Below are positions 23,101 through 38,100 of a DNA stretch of 64,000 nucleotides, piece after piece. Under the pieces are notes generated by a model that saw nothing but the letters and a program-made list of their open reading frames with translations, was not told the origin of the DNA and made no database searches. Every line of letters begins with the position of its first letter. Position 1 is the stretch's first letter. Both the position numbers and the translations under genes were made by a program. The stretch covers positions 6,298,701 through 6,362,700 of the forward strand of contig OX387603.1 of assembly GCA_947568835.1 (NCBI GenBank). Direction: 5' to 3'. This DNA comes from Protonemura montana (taxonomy: Eukaryota; Arthropoda; Insecta; Plecoptera; Nemouridae).

Positions 23101-26100
23101 ACACAACTAGCACAACGAATTTAATGACGTTCCTTTGAAGATGGGTGACAATTTATCACGAAAATTTCCCACACGCGATACGTGCTAATATTATTTGTTA
23201 ACTTGCATATGAATAATAACTTGTACGAGTTGTAATTTGTCAAAGCGGAGAGAGCGATAGGCAAAAGAAAGGCAATAATTTAAGAATTGTGTGCTTTGAG
23301 TAAATTTTGAACGCGTCGTCGACGGCGTCGTCGTGTTTGTAGCCGTGCGCGTGGCTGGCAAACGTAATCCGTAACCGTCGGCGTCCGCGGCTTCGCGGGA
23401 ACTGAGCGTCGTTCGGTGGCGTCCAAGCGTATAGTGTCCCCGTCCCCCGACCAACCGGCCACCCGCCAGCCAATCGGCGGCTACCACGGGGGCCACGTGT
23501 GGAAAAGCCGAAGGGCGGGAAAACGGGGACGCTTTTCCGCTGCAGAGTCAGCCAAAGTCGCGACGTCTACGGATTTATGTCAGCGGGGAAAATGAAAACA
23601 GGGGGGTCTTATGACACTCAGCTGTGTATGTGTAAACTCACAAAAACTCTTTTATTGTGTTTTGGGAGTATTCTGCAACAATAACAATCCAGCATTAGAA
23701 TCACAAAACTTCTTCAATTCGATGAAATTGTTGTTAGCAAATCATGGCAAATACTGAATGGGGACAGTTCCGGATTGACTTGTAAGTACAATTCCTTCTT
23801 ATGTAGGATACGTTTTTGCAATTCTTACTTCCTTCGCCAGTGGGTCGGTACTTTCTCAAATCTTATTGCCTCATAAACAAATGTTAAAAGTATTCGTTTT
23901 TACAATCAGTTCACCCTTATAATCCCTCGTCGACGAAAGTGAGCAATAAAGTCAAAAATAAAAATATTTTTAGCCACAACATGCTATATCCACATTATCC
24001 AGTGAAATATTAATAGACCCACACATAACGTAGGAATCAAATCAAAACTATTTACCTATCAACCGCAAGCCAATTAATATGCCCACTTTGTTTAAGAAAT
24101 CATCTCGTCCACTTACTGAATCCATTTCGAAATCACCTGTGACTTGGACAGCAATAAAGGCAAGTTTATTTGGTTAGGCTGATACAACATTTAACGCGGC
24201 TGCGGCCGCTTACGCCGACGCCGACGCCAGTTGACGCGACGCCAGGCGCCGCAATCAATTAGGCATCGTGGCGTCGGCAAATCACGTCACGCGCCGTCGA
24301 TTTCAGGCGTTGCGCGTTTATTGCACGCATGCAAGTGACTGCGCGTGACTGCGCGTGGCTGCTCGTAGCTAGCAAGTGGCTGCGCGTGGCAGGAGCCACA
24401 TAATAAAAGTGTGGGTTACACAGCTTCAAACGGGAACGATTGCATCTGCTTCTCACGGCATTGGATCTTCGTTCAAATCACAAATGATTTCGAATCGATC
24501 TTGACTTCCCACACGAAGTCAGTGAGCTAAATAATTGACACAGAACGAACTCCTGTCATTAATACGCTGTCCGAGTACTTGGCACATGAGGAATGTTCTA
24601 ATACTAACATTTTCAAGCTATGGATAATATTTCAGACGTCAGAATTTGGAAATTTTTCAGTGTGGTAGAGATGTAACATCGTAACAACGGTTTGTACACA
24701 AAATAGCTGCTGTCTGATGGCATGTAGTTGTCGCGTTTATACTGTCGGGCTGTTATGGCGTTGTCTTACTGTCGGATGCTGCGTGGGGGGATGTTTTGTA
24801 TTGCAGTCGAACGCAGAACTCTCGGTCATTCCTTTAAGTGCACGCACTATTGCGAAGGGGTGCGTTAACTTTGACGATTCCACGATGGCATGATACAGTA
24901 GTTTCAGAATAAGAACCGCCACTCACCAGTTAAAGTGGCCGACCGCACAGCAGTCTGGCAACATTAACCCTTAAGTGTTTAAAGGTTAATGTTGCAAGAA
25001 GGTTGTGTGATCGGCCATTTTGAATTGGGGTTCTTATCCGGAAAATGCTGTACATATATATCCTATGTGTGTACTTACACGCAGCCATCGGAGCCCGGCG
25101 GACGTTGGTTTTGTCAGCTGATTTTTACGGCAGACAAGATTTAGAGGGCGCTTTTAATGGCGAATGAATTTCCCAAAAGTCGCGACGGCATAAAAGTGAA
25201 ATTGCCGGCGAGCGAGCGAGAGTCTGAATCGCTGTTTGTCAAAACCTCCTATCGAGTTTAGATATCTCTATAAGCATTCGGCGGGAGCGCGCGCGTCTTT
25301 TTTACGCGAAATTTATTATACTAGACACGTGAAAGTCAGATCTGCGAAAGCAACCCTCCCGAAAGAAAGCCTCCTAACACTAAACGTGACCTCCCTTTTT
25401 CCGGTGTTCACTCTTTCTTGTCTCTCTTTTCCTTCCACGTCCGCGCTTCATCCTTCATTCACCTTTCGGAGCAGGAAACAGCGAAGTCGTCCGAGCGCTT
25501 GAAGACTCCGTTTTGTGCTGTCCTAAGACTTACTTTTGTTGAGATAAATAAAATTACTCTCGTCCAGAACGAGGATGTTATCCCGAACGCTTGAGATTCG
25601 TGAATAATAATAAATCTTTTTGTTCGTTGCTCTGGTAAAGTACGTTAGTAGGGGGGACGAAATGGACCCTGGACCTGGGGATTGGGTCTTATATGCCGAA
25701 TGTGTACCTGGCAATATTCGTACTGTCTGGAAGTCATAATGGTGCTCGTGGTCAATGTGGATACCTGGCCTGATGAAAGTATCTTTATTCCACTTAGGTC
25801 GTGGGTCCATAGGCTTCTAGCCAAAGTGTGGCAAATCAGCTCTTCCCTGGGGATGGTCTACTCATGCCTTGGAGAGTTGAGAGCAAATCTACCTATATAT
25901 TGGCACCACAAGGTAAATGTTTGACTATTCCAGTGGCTTCGATAGAAGCTTGCAATTAAGCCGCTTCCTTCGCGCTGTCAATGTTGATGTCAAGATGGCG
26001 CTCGTTTGCGATTGACGTGGCATTTGAACAGCTGAAAGAGCTGACGTCTCCCCACATTATGACGTTCGAGCTGAGTGCGTTGGTTGAACCGCGAGCTCGA

Positions 26101-29100
26101 CAAAACGCTGTCATAATCCGGACAAATATCCGGCAGGCCCGCGCTTCTCAGGGGTGCAGAGATATTTTTCAGATTTTTTTCGGCTATAATTCGCATCTGG
26201 TATATAGAAAGTAGTTTCCTCTTTGGCCGCCTGGCGCGCTGCCAATTGTGGATGGAGATGTTAGCCTTCCCATTCTGGTAATTGATGGTTTAGTCAGGGC
26301 AGACAAACAAATTGTGACATCAGCATAGAAAATGTTATGATTTCCGTTTGAGGTGGCTATTTTTGGAGAACGAATTTAAGTTGCATTTTGCTGAAGAAAA
26401 CCTGCATTCATTTTGATTTGTCTCATATGTTTACATTGACCAAAGCTTTAAAGAGTGTTTTTATGACTAGTTCCATATGAGAATACCAACCACGACACGG
26501 GATGAATTAAATTAAATAGCTATTAAAAGTCTGGTGTTCCAGTATATTGCAACTTACCTTGCCTTACCAATGGCATGGTTTACCATATATTTACATCGTA
26601 TTTGTAGGTTAAACATGCACTCATATCTTTAACCTCTTTCATATAATTATTATTATTGTCGTAATTATGAGTCTCCTGTTACACGCAATTGCCACAAGTG
26701 GCTCCCCAAGCGATGACACTTGCGCAATGATTACGTCCCATTTCAAACGGCGTTGATTCCTAGAATTTTCAGACGGTTCAAAAGAAAAACCTGTGCCCAG
26801 TACGGGATTATCTGTTACAGCAAAATTCTCTTTGCCAGCTCGGCAAAAAGCAGCAGGATTTCCGCAATCTCCGACCGTTGCGTAGTACATCACCATGATT
26901 TCCACGCAAATCACTTTCAGCAAAAAGGCACAGCTGATTTACCACAACGACGCACAATCCGAAACGCGCCCGCAGACATGGCAAAAAGTGCGTCCGACTT
27001 TGGTGTGATTTAAAACCCGCGTGCGACAAGAACACCGAATTCCGGAATAATCACCGGCACCAGGCTTTCCCGAATTAAGTCTGGAACGTTTCTCACGCTT
27101 CCTGTGGCAAGTAAATACGGGGCGATGAAAATTAAGAATGTACACATCTCAAGTCCTAGGCCAAAGAGAGATAAATCTATGTCAACACTATTTCGGCGAT
27201 AATTAAAAACTATCAACAACTGCAGCATAGTAATTCAAATGGAAAATAAAATTGCATCAAACAAATTACAGGAGTACCTGCTATCTTAAATATTTTGCAC
27301 TTAGCATATTTTTTCAACAACTCTTAAGACATGTATAGCATTAAACTATTTTCTAACACTCTATCATGTTTTCTCGTGAGCACTGGACTTCGTTTCAAGG
27401 TCACATTGAACTTAGACTATTGCTATTTTCTTTTGCAGATACCGACTTTTTCTTATGATGCATTCGACAAACTTGATTTGGTCAATGTTCACGACACGTA
27501 CTCAGTGATAATAATTACTGAAGAGATGTCTTCATCATCTAACCCCGAAGGTGACATATTCGTTGCATACGTTTCAAATTGTAACACATAATGATGGTAG
27601 CATCAATGTCGGCAATAAAGTGATTACCTTCCACGCCGCACCGCGCGCTAGGATCGCGACTGGAATGAAAAGTAATGGCTGGCAATTGCGTATGGCATTT
27701 GGCGCCAACGTGATGGCGTTGCACACTTGCTTTGTGAGGCATGAAATCCTTGTTCCGTTGCGCCCCCGCGCGCCCCACACAGCGCTGCGATCGAGTCACC
27801 GGGCATTGCGAAAAATAAGAGCATATTTACGACTCGATTACAGCTGACTAGACGCGCTAGTCCCATGTACCGGCGAACGGGAAATGGCCGGGAAAACGGA
27901 TGGGAAAAACCTCGGCAGTAAACGGCCGAACCAATTACGGCACGACTCCTTTCAGAACATAACGCTATTGATAGATGTAACAAAATGTAGATATGAATTG
28001 AAGCCACAATAGCGAACGAGAGAGCTTGGTTTTCTCGACTTGGCTCATTTCATAGTGTAATTTTATGTTGACCCATCGAATGCTAATATCTCGGCACTAC
28101 AAAAGCTATAGGCACGCACCACCCGCGATCCCTTTTGTTTTTATCTGTGAATAAAGTCTTCCAGAGACTCGACGTTCAAGCGCTGAAGGAAGACGGCCGG
28201 GTGATTTATTGCTATGGCAACCGTTCAATCGGACTAGATTTATGTCTGGCTAGGCTCGGTCGCGATTTGTTCCAGACGGTCCTCTTTCGCCAAACAGTCG
28301 CCCAAGGCCATAAAAAGCATCGCCCAGAAGGCCGTGCTTTCACGAAACCTACAACAAGGCCGTGCTTTCACGAAACCTACAACAAGGCCGTGCTTTCACG
28401 AAACCTACAACAAGGCCGTGCTTTCACGAAACCTACAACAAGGCCGTGCTTTCACCAAGGTATGTACAAGCACTTGATATGATGTAGCGAATCTTGAAAA
28501 GAGATTTCACTGTTGGGAAAAGTCCTATGCTCGCTTTTCCGCGTGACAGCGTTGCAACCAGAGCACCGAGAATGCTCGCTGTACGCGTCATACCTTCAAT
28601 TGCGACAGCACTAGAAATGCACGCGTGACGGCATTGTCCTGTCGTAGTGTAGCGAGCTCCAAGCTGGCGATTAAAGCCGTGGTGAAAGAGGAGCACCCGA
28701 ATTTGTCAGGTCGAGGGCGCTCTCTGTCGCACTCTCTTTTCTTCTGCACGCTTCATTGTTTTTGGGGGCCGCGACGCAAGAACCGCGCGGTTCGCCTTCT
28801 AGAGCGATTAAATTGCAATTAGGTTTCCGGAACGCGGTAGAAAGAAGCGGCTCTGGTGCGGAGGGCGACAGCGTGGTCTGCGCAATTTCTTTCTCTTGCT
28901 GAAGATAGAGAAGAGCCAGGAGACTGTAGTTATAGGGTGGTGGAGGTGCCGTGCTGAGGGTCAATGACAGTGTTCAAGTTAAGAACGTGACAGTTAAACG
29001 GTGACTGGTCAATGTATACAGAAACGTGTACGGTGTGGATTTAAAACACTTTGTCTATGATAAGAATGTTACGAAGTCATGACTGACCGCATAACCCTCG

Positions 29101-32100
29101 CTAAACATTTTACTTGAGCGCAAGGGACAAACATTTGATTATAAAGGACACCGGGAAGTCATGACAAACATTTCTGAGAGGAGAGTATAGACTTGCTTTT
29201 TTTACCGTGAACCTTGTATCAGAAGTTGAAATGCGTGCTCCAATATGAAAAACATAAAAACACTAAATAAAGTCAATTGTCAGATATTTCTCCAGGGGAT
29301 CTATAACTCATACCGCCCTTTAGAGAATCGAAATAACGTACAATAAATTACAACAAAATATACGTGTATTATGCACATGGAAAACTTAGTTGAATTGGTT
29401 TATTTGACGATTTCAAATATATGTAAAATATTCTCGAGGCAAAAAAAAAGTGTATCTCTAAAAACTAGGGGATAAATAAAAGGGTGCGTGGAGCAATAAA
29501 AAGTGATTTATCCCGGCAGGAGAATGCGTGAGATGTTCGAACGGACGGGCGAAAGTAGCGTTCAAAGATTTGAATTAGATGTCGGCCGCCACGCGCTGAG
29601 CGCGCGTCTTTTTCGCTGGTTTTTACTCGACGAATGACGTGACACCGCCTTTGCTCAGAGCGGCGAGGTTGTGCGTCGGAGCGGGGGCCATGTGGCAAGA
29701 GCTTTTCCGGTAGTAACTTTTAAAAGAACTTCGATGCGAAACTGCTATAAATCGAGAGAAAACTGTTGAAAATAATTACTACCGCTGAAAACCGTATTTT
29801 TTTTTGTGATTCTCTTCTCAAGTGAAAAGATTGGTGGCTTTATATTATTAGAAAAATATCAAATTTTACAGAACAAAATTAACTTACCACTGACGTAAGA
29901 ATGATAATAGTTTAGTATGTTGTAGAAAACAAATTAAATTTATTGCCTCTATATGATTTAGTTAATTTAGTTATGATTTCTTGTAAGTTGTTCTGATATC
30001 GATTTAAAATTGTCCTTTTTCAGGTTTATTTTGTTATACACAAGGAGCAAAACATTCGAACGAATTGCTCAGTTCCTTTGAAACTTATGTCTACAACAAA
30101 CTGACCGAGATTTGTTGCAAGGATTTATTTTAAATAGCTTTGAATTCAAGAATATGTACATGTACACTGGCCACTAATAAGAAAAACATTGATTTTCATC
30201 AATTATCACCCGGAACCCTGTTTCTTTTGAGGATGCTGTAAAAATGTTTGCCTCTTATCAAGTTCTATCATTCGATTAGGTTTATTAAAATATGCAATCA
30301 AGTCCACACCACAAACAGAAAGGGATTCCTAATACCACTCTACACATTAGGATTGAAAGTCGAAACTAACGTTAATGGCACCGGATCTGATTCGAGCTAG
30401 AACAGTCCTAGACCCGGGGAAATTACCCTCGAACGCTATATACATAGTGCATATACTAGCTACGATATTAACATAAATCGAGGTAAACCGTCACTCGCTG
30501 CCGGACAATTTGCCTCTTATTCAAATGCAATGACCCGTGCGATGCACCAAAAGTGCATTTTACAACTGCAACTCGCCGGACGTCATCCATCGCGAGTGCA
30601 GTCTAGGGATGCAATTTAGCTCGTGCAGTTCGTGAGGCGCGGCGCAATAAAAATGTAATGAAACTTCGCTTCACATCCGAGAGATATGTTGCATTACATG
30701 GACGCGTTTTGGCAAACTTTACTAATTTTAAGCAACATGCTTATATTTCATGTGAACTTCCCGCGAAATAAAATCAAATACGTTGTGAATTAAGGGGAAA
30801 AGTTTGGAGGCCATGGATTCTAGTGACTTTCTCAATTCAGAGCGGCTTTTTGTATTTTTGTATTTTTGATCATAGATTGTAGGAACTATATGATATACAG
30901 GTAATCCAGCCCATTATTACTACCAACCCGAATTTAGCTCTGATGTTTCCAAATTCTGGGTTGATGCAACCCAAATTCAGCCCAAAACCAGCCTGAATGC
31001 TGCCCAGATGCAGCCTGCAGCTATAGTATCTAAAGTGGCTGATTTCAGAGTTTTCTACAAAAAGAAGCCTGGGATCCGCGAATTCCAAATTGCGCATGAC
31101 TGTATTTCTTCGTATAGGTAAAACGCTTCCTCTAAAAATTCGTCGATAGTCAAGTGATCCAATCCATGCTCATAGAAAAGTTGTAAAATAAAGATGCATA
31201 AAAGTGCATATTTGCATCAAAAATGCATTACCTAGGAGGACATGCATGCAGCAAGCGAAATTTTCCATCCCTATCGGACGAGATTTTTCTCTCTGCCGCA
31301 CGAAATAAAAAAGTTTCCTGGCAAAACATTTTTTATTTCTTTTCTCCCGCCGATATATCTTGTTTTAATAAGCCGTGTATTATTATTATAAAGCCATCTC
31401 TTGGTAAATTTATCGCTTGTTGTTTTTCTAGCTATAAATTACACGTGGAGTGGGGTTAAGGACTGCTAGGGGATGGGTGGGAGGATCCAAGCCAAGGGTA
31501 GGTATATACCGATTGGTTGATATCGAGATAACCAAAATATCAATTATCTAGATCTATATCAATAGCAAGGTATATAGCATATAGCAAGGTGCTATATCAA
31601 TAGCACCTTGCTATATATCAAGGTGCTAAAAATAATATCAATTTCGAGCTGATTAACAATAGTATGAGAAATTAGCTCCAACTTCATTGGTTGTCATAGA
31701 CAATGGAACTGGCTGAATTTTTTTCTTACTAATCAATTTTCTTTAAATACACGCCCATATAACATCTACGGAGTGCCTTCGGTAATAAATTTGCGGCGAT
31801 AAAATCCACCGCGAAATGCAGGAGTGTCAGTTTGGAAAACTGCCTAAAGATAGCATTTAAAACTGACTACCAGCGCTCTCTGTATCCTCTCCAGAATAAT
31901 GAAGTTAATTACGAATTGCCAGCAAGCTGAAAGGCTACGCGGCCAACACACTATCTCCAATATCATTAATCACCGGCGGCCGAGTATTGTAGTTCTTATC
32001 TCGGCCGCTGTGTATTATTGCTAGCCGTAGTCGCATTCGAAAGCTATCAACAAGCGCCGCTCGACGGCAAGATGATCAACTCGCTTAGCTTGCAATACCG

Positions 32101-35100
32101 ATTGGCCGCCATATGCAGATCAGTGCGTAATTCGCATAATATCAAGTCTATAATAGAATAATAATGTAATATAATAATAATATAATATAGAATAATAATA
32201 TAATATAAATATGATAATAGTTTCTTGCTCAGTTACATGATTTGGAATACTTGCATCGATGAGTTTGAACATAAACTAGATTTTAAAACTTATTTGGAGA
32301 CAGAATAAATTTAAAAAAACTATTTACCACCGAACGATTTGGCGTGTCGTAAACACCGGTTCTCGTGAGATCACCGAAGTTAAGCAACACTGCGCTGAGT
32401 CAGGTATTGGATAAGTTACCATCATACACATGACCAGTTCTGTTCGGTAGAGAGATTGGAGGGATGAAAGTTAGTACAGCAACTTCATTCGCCTCGCTTA
32501 TCAATCTCTCAACAGCATAGAATTGTGGAGGAATCCTGCTGTTCGGGTTGTACCGTTCTTCGGAAGAGACATGAAGCCGGTGGTCCCCTTGGTGCTCTTT
32601 GACAGGTGCCGGCACCAGGTTTCCCCTCCTCCCTTTTAGTTTAGATTAGGTTCATCGTCCTCATCATCATCCACTCATTCACCGACGCCATGAGACCAGT
32701 GCCACAGGGCCCGCTGTCAAAACAGTGCGTCGTTAAACACCATAAAGCAATCAATCAAACTACTTACCTGTCAGTTGTCACATAAATAATAAAAATTACC
32801 CTGGAGTCATTGAAAGATTGATAATTTGCTATACACTTGAGTTTTGCGGTCGCATACGCATTCGCAAAATCATACTTGCCTAGCCTAAGTGAGGCAATTG
32901 TCTACAGGCGGCGTGTACAGGCGGCGTGTACAGCTGTAACTGCAGACGAAATTTGCCGCATGTGTGTTTAGCATACATATTCTAGAAAATCGTGCAAAAA
33001 CGACGAGAAGAAAACGAATGGCAATGGCATGAAAGTCGTGGTAACGAATTATCGGCAATTCATGGGTGCTACGCAAACGATTTCTTCTAAATATGGACTT
33101 GCCACATAATTTCGAGCGTAATTTCACGTGACGTCCAATTTTCGTTCTCATCATATTATAATAAATAGTCGACTTAAGTAGGAGGTACGGTAGAAAATAG
33201 AGTCATCATTCTTGGTATAATCGTGCAGAGTACGAGTATGGGGCATCTAAAAATGCTTGTTTCACCACGCTGCACATCTCTTCGGCAAGCTCTCAGTTCG
33301 GTGAGTCTTAAACCCCAGCTAAAATCATTCGCGGTCCAATTTAGCAACATATTTATTTGACACTCGCTTCGTCCAATCTTAAGATGCAATCTTGGGCTCA
33401 ACATATGTGTTCAAATTTAGAAGAGAACGACCTCCATCCAATTTTTATTTTATAGATGGCTGGATGAGTCAGAAAGAAATTGAAAATTCTAGCCACGTAG
33501 AGTTTTTGGTAAACAACGGATATATATATTAAGTTTAAAACCCCATTTAAAAATCACTGGAAAAGCAGATGAATTTCATGGGTTTGCAACAAAATTTAAT
33601 TGCCTGAAACCCGAAACTTGCAAACTATAACACTGTTCGTTTTAATTTAAACTTTTCATTAAAATATATTTGTGTCGGTGTGCCTTACTGTGTGTCTCGA
33701 CTGTTAATTACGCGCCTACACGAAATTTAACCCGCCCAGCGTGAGGTCGTCGGTTTAGCAAAGGTGCAAGTTAGGCGAGGTGTCTGCTCTGGGACATGTG
33801 TCACCGCTGACAGGTCGCTAACAGGGTGTCCCGTCTCATGCCACCCAGCCGGCCACCCAACCCGGCCCTGACACAATGATTCACGACGTTCGCTCGTGAC
33901 GTCGCGTTTGATTAACCTTTGGACTCTGAGCAATGTGTCACGCAGCGCACTGCTGCGTGGCAGGGTGCGTAGCCGGGGACCAATCAGCGAGCTAGGACTA
34001 CAAATCTTCAACTGATCAACGGTCCTTCTGGCTTTTGTCTGGCTGTCAGTCGGGAAAATTTGTCCGCTTGGATCTCACACCTCACTCTAAAGCCACGTTC
34101 AGCTTTTATATATACTCCTAGCCTCATTTTATTGGAAATCGGCACTTGATATCGAGGAAATGAAGTCAACTTCACCCTGAAGCGTTATTGCTAAAACTGC
34201 AAGTAGCAAAATTGGCAATTCTTGCGATATTGAAATCTGATCTGATCTGAAATAAATTCACCAACTTGATTATTTTCTATGTAAAGTGTTCTGGTATACA
34301 GTGCATGGCTTTGAAAAAAGTATGTTTTTAATATTTTTAATGAAGAAATAAAGTTGATTTGCGTGAGGTGTGGGTCTGATAGCATGAATAGCATCAAAAG
34401 GATTTGGTAACTTAACTATTTTTAAGCTCTCCTCCCTCTCGGCGAGTGTCGACGTCGCAATCTTTCCGAGACGGACAGCGCCAATCGATTGAAGTCGCAA
34501 ACGAGGAGCATCGCCACCCTGAGCTGAAGGAAATGAAGGTGGCTTTCTGTGGGAACATTTCACTCGGCGTCGAGATGAGATGGAATCATTTACTTTTGTC
34601 AGCGGGAACAATTGAACAAAGAGTTTTCTTCACGTTGAACTTAGCGAAAAGTTAAGTAGCGCTGTTAGCAGACTTGACGGTGGTGCCAAGTGGCGAGGTG
34701 GAGGAGCCGGGTTCTATTGCATCTGGATGTGAATTTGTAGCCTGGTAGTAGATTAGAGGAACGTAGTAAATGAAAAGAAAACGTGTAGACTTAAAAATAA
34801 AAACGCCAAAATATGTAATTTGTTCGGTGAACATTCGTGCTCTGGTTTACCATGTCCAAACGGGTGGACTTGTTTGAAAGCAGTTTTCAAGATTCTTTTT
34901 AATTTCTTCACTTTATTCTGCTACTTATTTGGAAGAGATGAGCCCAAACACTTTTTTAAATGCCGGTTTTTACAACAACAACAAAACATTGAACTTAACA
35001 AACGTCTTATTACTTAACAGATGTTAGCCAAACTTGCGAAAAGGATTTATCTCCTTAAAATTTACAATGCCTTAAAATTCAAGTTCCGCCATTCTTTGCG

Positions 35101-38100
35101 TCTCCACGCTACATTTAATAGGGAATCGAGTTCTTTTTTGGTTCTCTAACATTTCTTCAAAACATTTTTATTTTCTTTAAGACAATGTATGTGTTGTACA
35201 TGCTTAGCTACATGTCTCTCAACACGCCTGTCCTAAAGCTAAGCTTGACAATATCGTGCACCTGTTTTTCAAAACAACGGCAAGTAAAGGGTCGCCAATG
35301 CGATTGCGAACAATATATTTTATCATCAATCCAACAAGCGCGTCACACCGTTATTGGATCCAAACGCCCGAAGTTAGCCGTCTGAGGGAGCTAGAGATAG
35401 ATTAAGAAGGATATGTCTTGAAAAACCAACTTAATCCCTCAACTTAGAGTTATTAATACTTTGCCTTTTCCCACAAGGGCACAACAATCCCCCAAGTCCC
35501 TCGACCCTCCATTGCGTTCAGCTGGTGACTGGAGGAAAATCGAGAAAAGTCGTCGATGTGTTTTCCCGGTCATCGTTTATCAGCGGGGAAATAACTTGTG
35601 CTGAAAAGTAGACTTTTATGTGTGTGAGCGCCGGATCTCCTCGCCTGCCTCATAGGCTAGGTTAGGTTCATCATCATTCTCGAAATCATTCTCGAAATCT
35701 GCTATTGGTAGGACTCTTCCAGCACAGTTTATTATCAGTGTTCCTAATGATAAAATAATTAGACCATTACAAGGATTTGTAATTTAAAAAACGGATTTCA
35801 AAACACAGATTATAATACTTAAGGACAAAGATATTTTGTGGTCATCCATAAAGTAATTTTTCAGAGTTAGAACAATGATCGATGTCACAACAGCTCAGCA
35901 ACAATAAAGTATCAGCCTCAATGCGTTAATGTTGCAAAAAGACTATGAGATCGGCCATTTTGATAGGTTGATCTACGAGTGAGGATACTATATACTGTCA
36001 GAAAAGTAGTCTGATGCAACGTATAAAAACAACTCTGTCGCTATTCTACTGGTATTTATTAATTTCATAACTTCTTCGCGAAACCGATAAATCACTGTGT
36101 TGATTTTCGCGAGCACGCCCCTGTGAGATTGTCCCGCCACTGCTTCGCGACTCGAGACGCGGAATGCTAAACGACGCCGGTAATTGCAGCGAACCGACAC
36201 AGCAGGTAATTAGCCATTACACCCGTGAAACGTAACAGACGCGCGGAGCCAATAATCGGCGAGTGAAACGGCAATTTTAATTGAACTCTCAGTTCATGGA
36301 GACCGCTTTCAATCCGTTCCTGCGGCACTCGATAAAAAGTAATGTGGATTTTTCTTGCGAAATCTTGAGACTAATTTCATCAGTAAAAAATGGTGAAAAA
36401 AAAAGTAACTGTATAGAATTTTATCTTTTGATCTTCATTGACTTTCCAATAAAAATAGAGAAATCTGTAGAACTATTGAGATAAAGGCGAGGTTAAGAGA
36501 CTGATCTTTTGAGGTTTGACACAATGTTGTGAACACATATCAGATTTCAAAGAATCAATCGTCAAAAATATTGTCTAAATAGTACTTAGGGGAAAGCTCG
36601 AGTACCGTAGAGGTGAATCACATTGAATGCTGTTTTACCAACCCTTTCAACAACATGGGTACGTGGAGGAATCCTGTTGTTCGAATTCCACATATTTCCT
36701 TGGTGCTCATCGCTATAGACAGGTGGCTTGTCAGCACCGAGTCTTCCCTCCTATACCTTTAGGCTAGGCTGGAATCATCATCATCCTCATCGTCACCCAC
36801 TCATTCCCGCCATGATCACCGGAGGCTACAATCCATCACTAAACACCACAAGGCCGATTAATATAGCACCAGCCCCACTAACCGGCATATTGATAACACC
36901 AAATACGATAAACAACATGCTAAAACAGCGAAAAAATTAAATTTTCTCGTGGAAATGTACAGAAAAATGTGAAGCTTGTGTTAGGGGTCATCTAGGGAAC
37001 ACCAAACTAAAGCGAAGTTAAGCAACACTGCGCCGGATCAGGTATTGGATGGGAGTTCATCACACGCATGACCAGTTCTGTTCGGGAGAAAGGTTGGAGG
37101 GATGAAAGTTAGTACCACAACTTCATTCGCTTTGCTCTCGACGGCATGGATTTGTGGAGGAATCCTGCTGTTCGCGTTGTTCCGTTGTTAGGTAGGGGTC
37201 GTTTTTTCGGTGGTCCCCTTAGTGCTCTTCGACAAGAGTAGGCTACGTGCCGGCACCAGCTTCCTTCTAGGCTACTCTCCTAGGTTCTTATCATCATCCA
37301 CTCATTCACCGACGCCATTCGACCAGTTCCGCATGAACCGTTTTCAAAACAGAGCGTCGTTAAGCCCCAATATTCAACCAACCAAACTAGAGCCTTCAGC
37401 ATCTTCACAAGAAGAACACCAGAAATATCTACATCATTGCAGGGATCACCACAAACCCCAGAGCTTTCAGCGTCTCTCCCGGAGACCGGAGGTCCGCCGA
37501 CCGGCCGACCGACCGACCGACCGGCCGGCCGACCGACCGACCGGCCGGGTTCGAGCTCGCGTGGCTATCATTTTATCGGCTTGCTGCCGCGTGTGTACCG
37601 GTGGCTACCGTTACAATGGTTCGGTGACGTCACAGTACTCGTGAGAGTCGCGGGATCGCATTCTGAGATGGGACGCAGTCGGCGACTCACTCGGCTAGCC
37701 GGCCGAACGAGGTGCTCCGGCACTGAACCCCTAGCCGGCCGAACGAGGTGCTCCGGCACTGAACCCGTGTGTAGCCTGGAACGCCGACCAGGGCTTCGGG
37801 GTGAAACCACCAAGGGGTTTGACTTCAGACCGGGTTTGGCTCGAGTGACATGTGTCCGAAAATGTGTGCTGTTTTGATATGCATACCCGTAGGAGAAACA
37901 CGTGGAGGAAATCACGTTTAGCTTTTACAGACGATCATGTAAAGAAGTACATCTGACATTTGTAATTATCTAAGGAAATTATCGTTTTCTAGGAGAATTG
38001 TTACCAATTGCTTCAACTCACTGAAACATCTTAATTTCTCTGTATGTTATTTGAAATTACCATGACGATTGTTCCAACTAACCGGGCCTAAATAAAGTGT

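Noticed and set aside
28135-28482. 115-codon plus-strand frame with apparent peptide repeats
   Set aside because: The repeats come from the 28-bp minisatellite read in rotating frames, not from a protein repeat.
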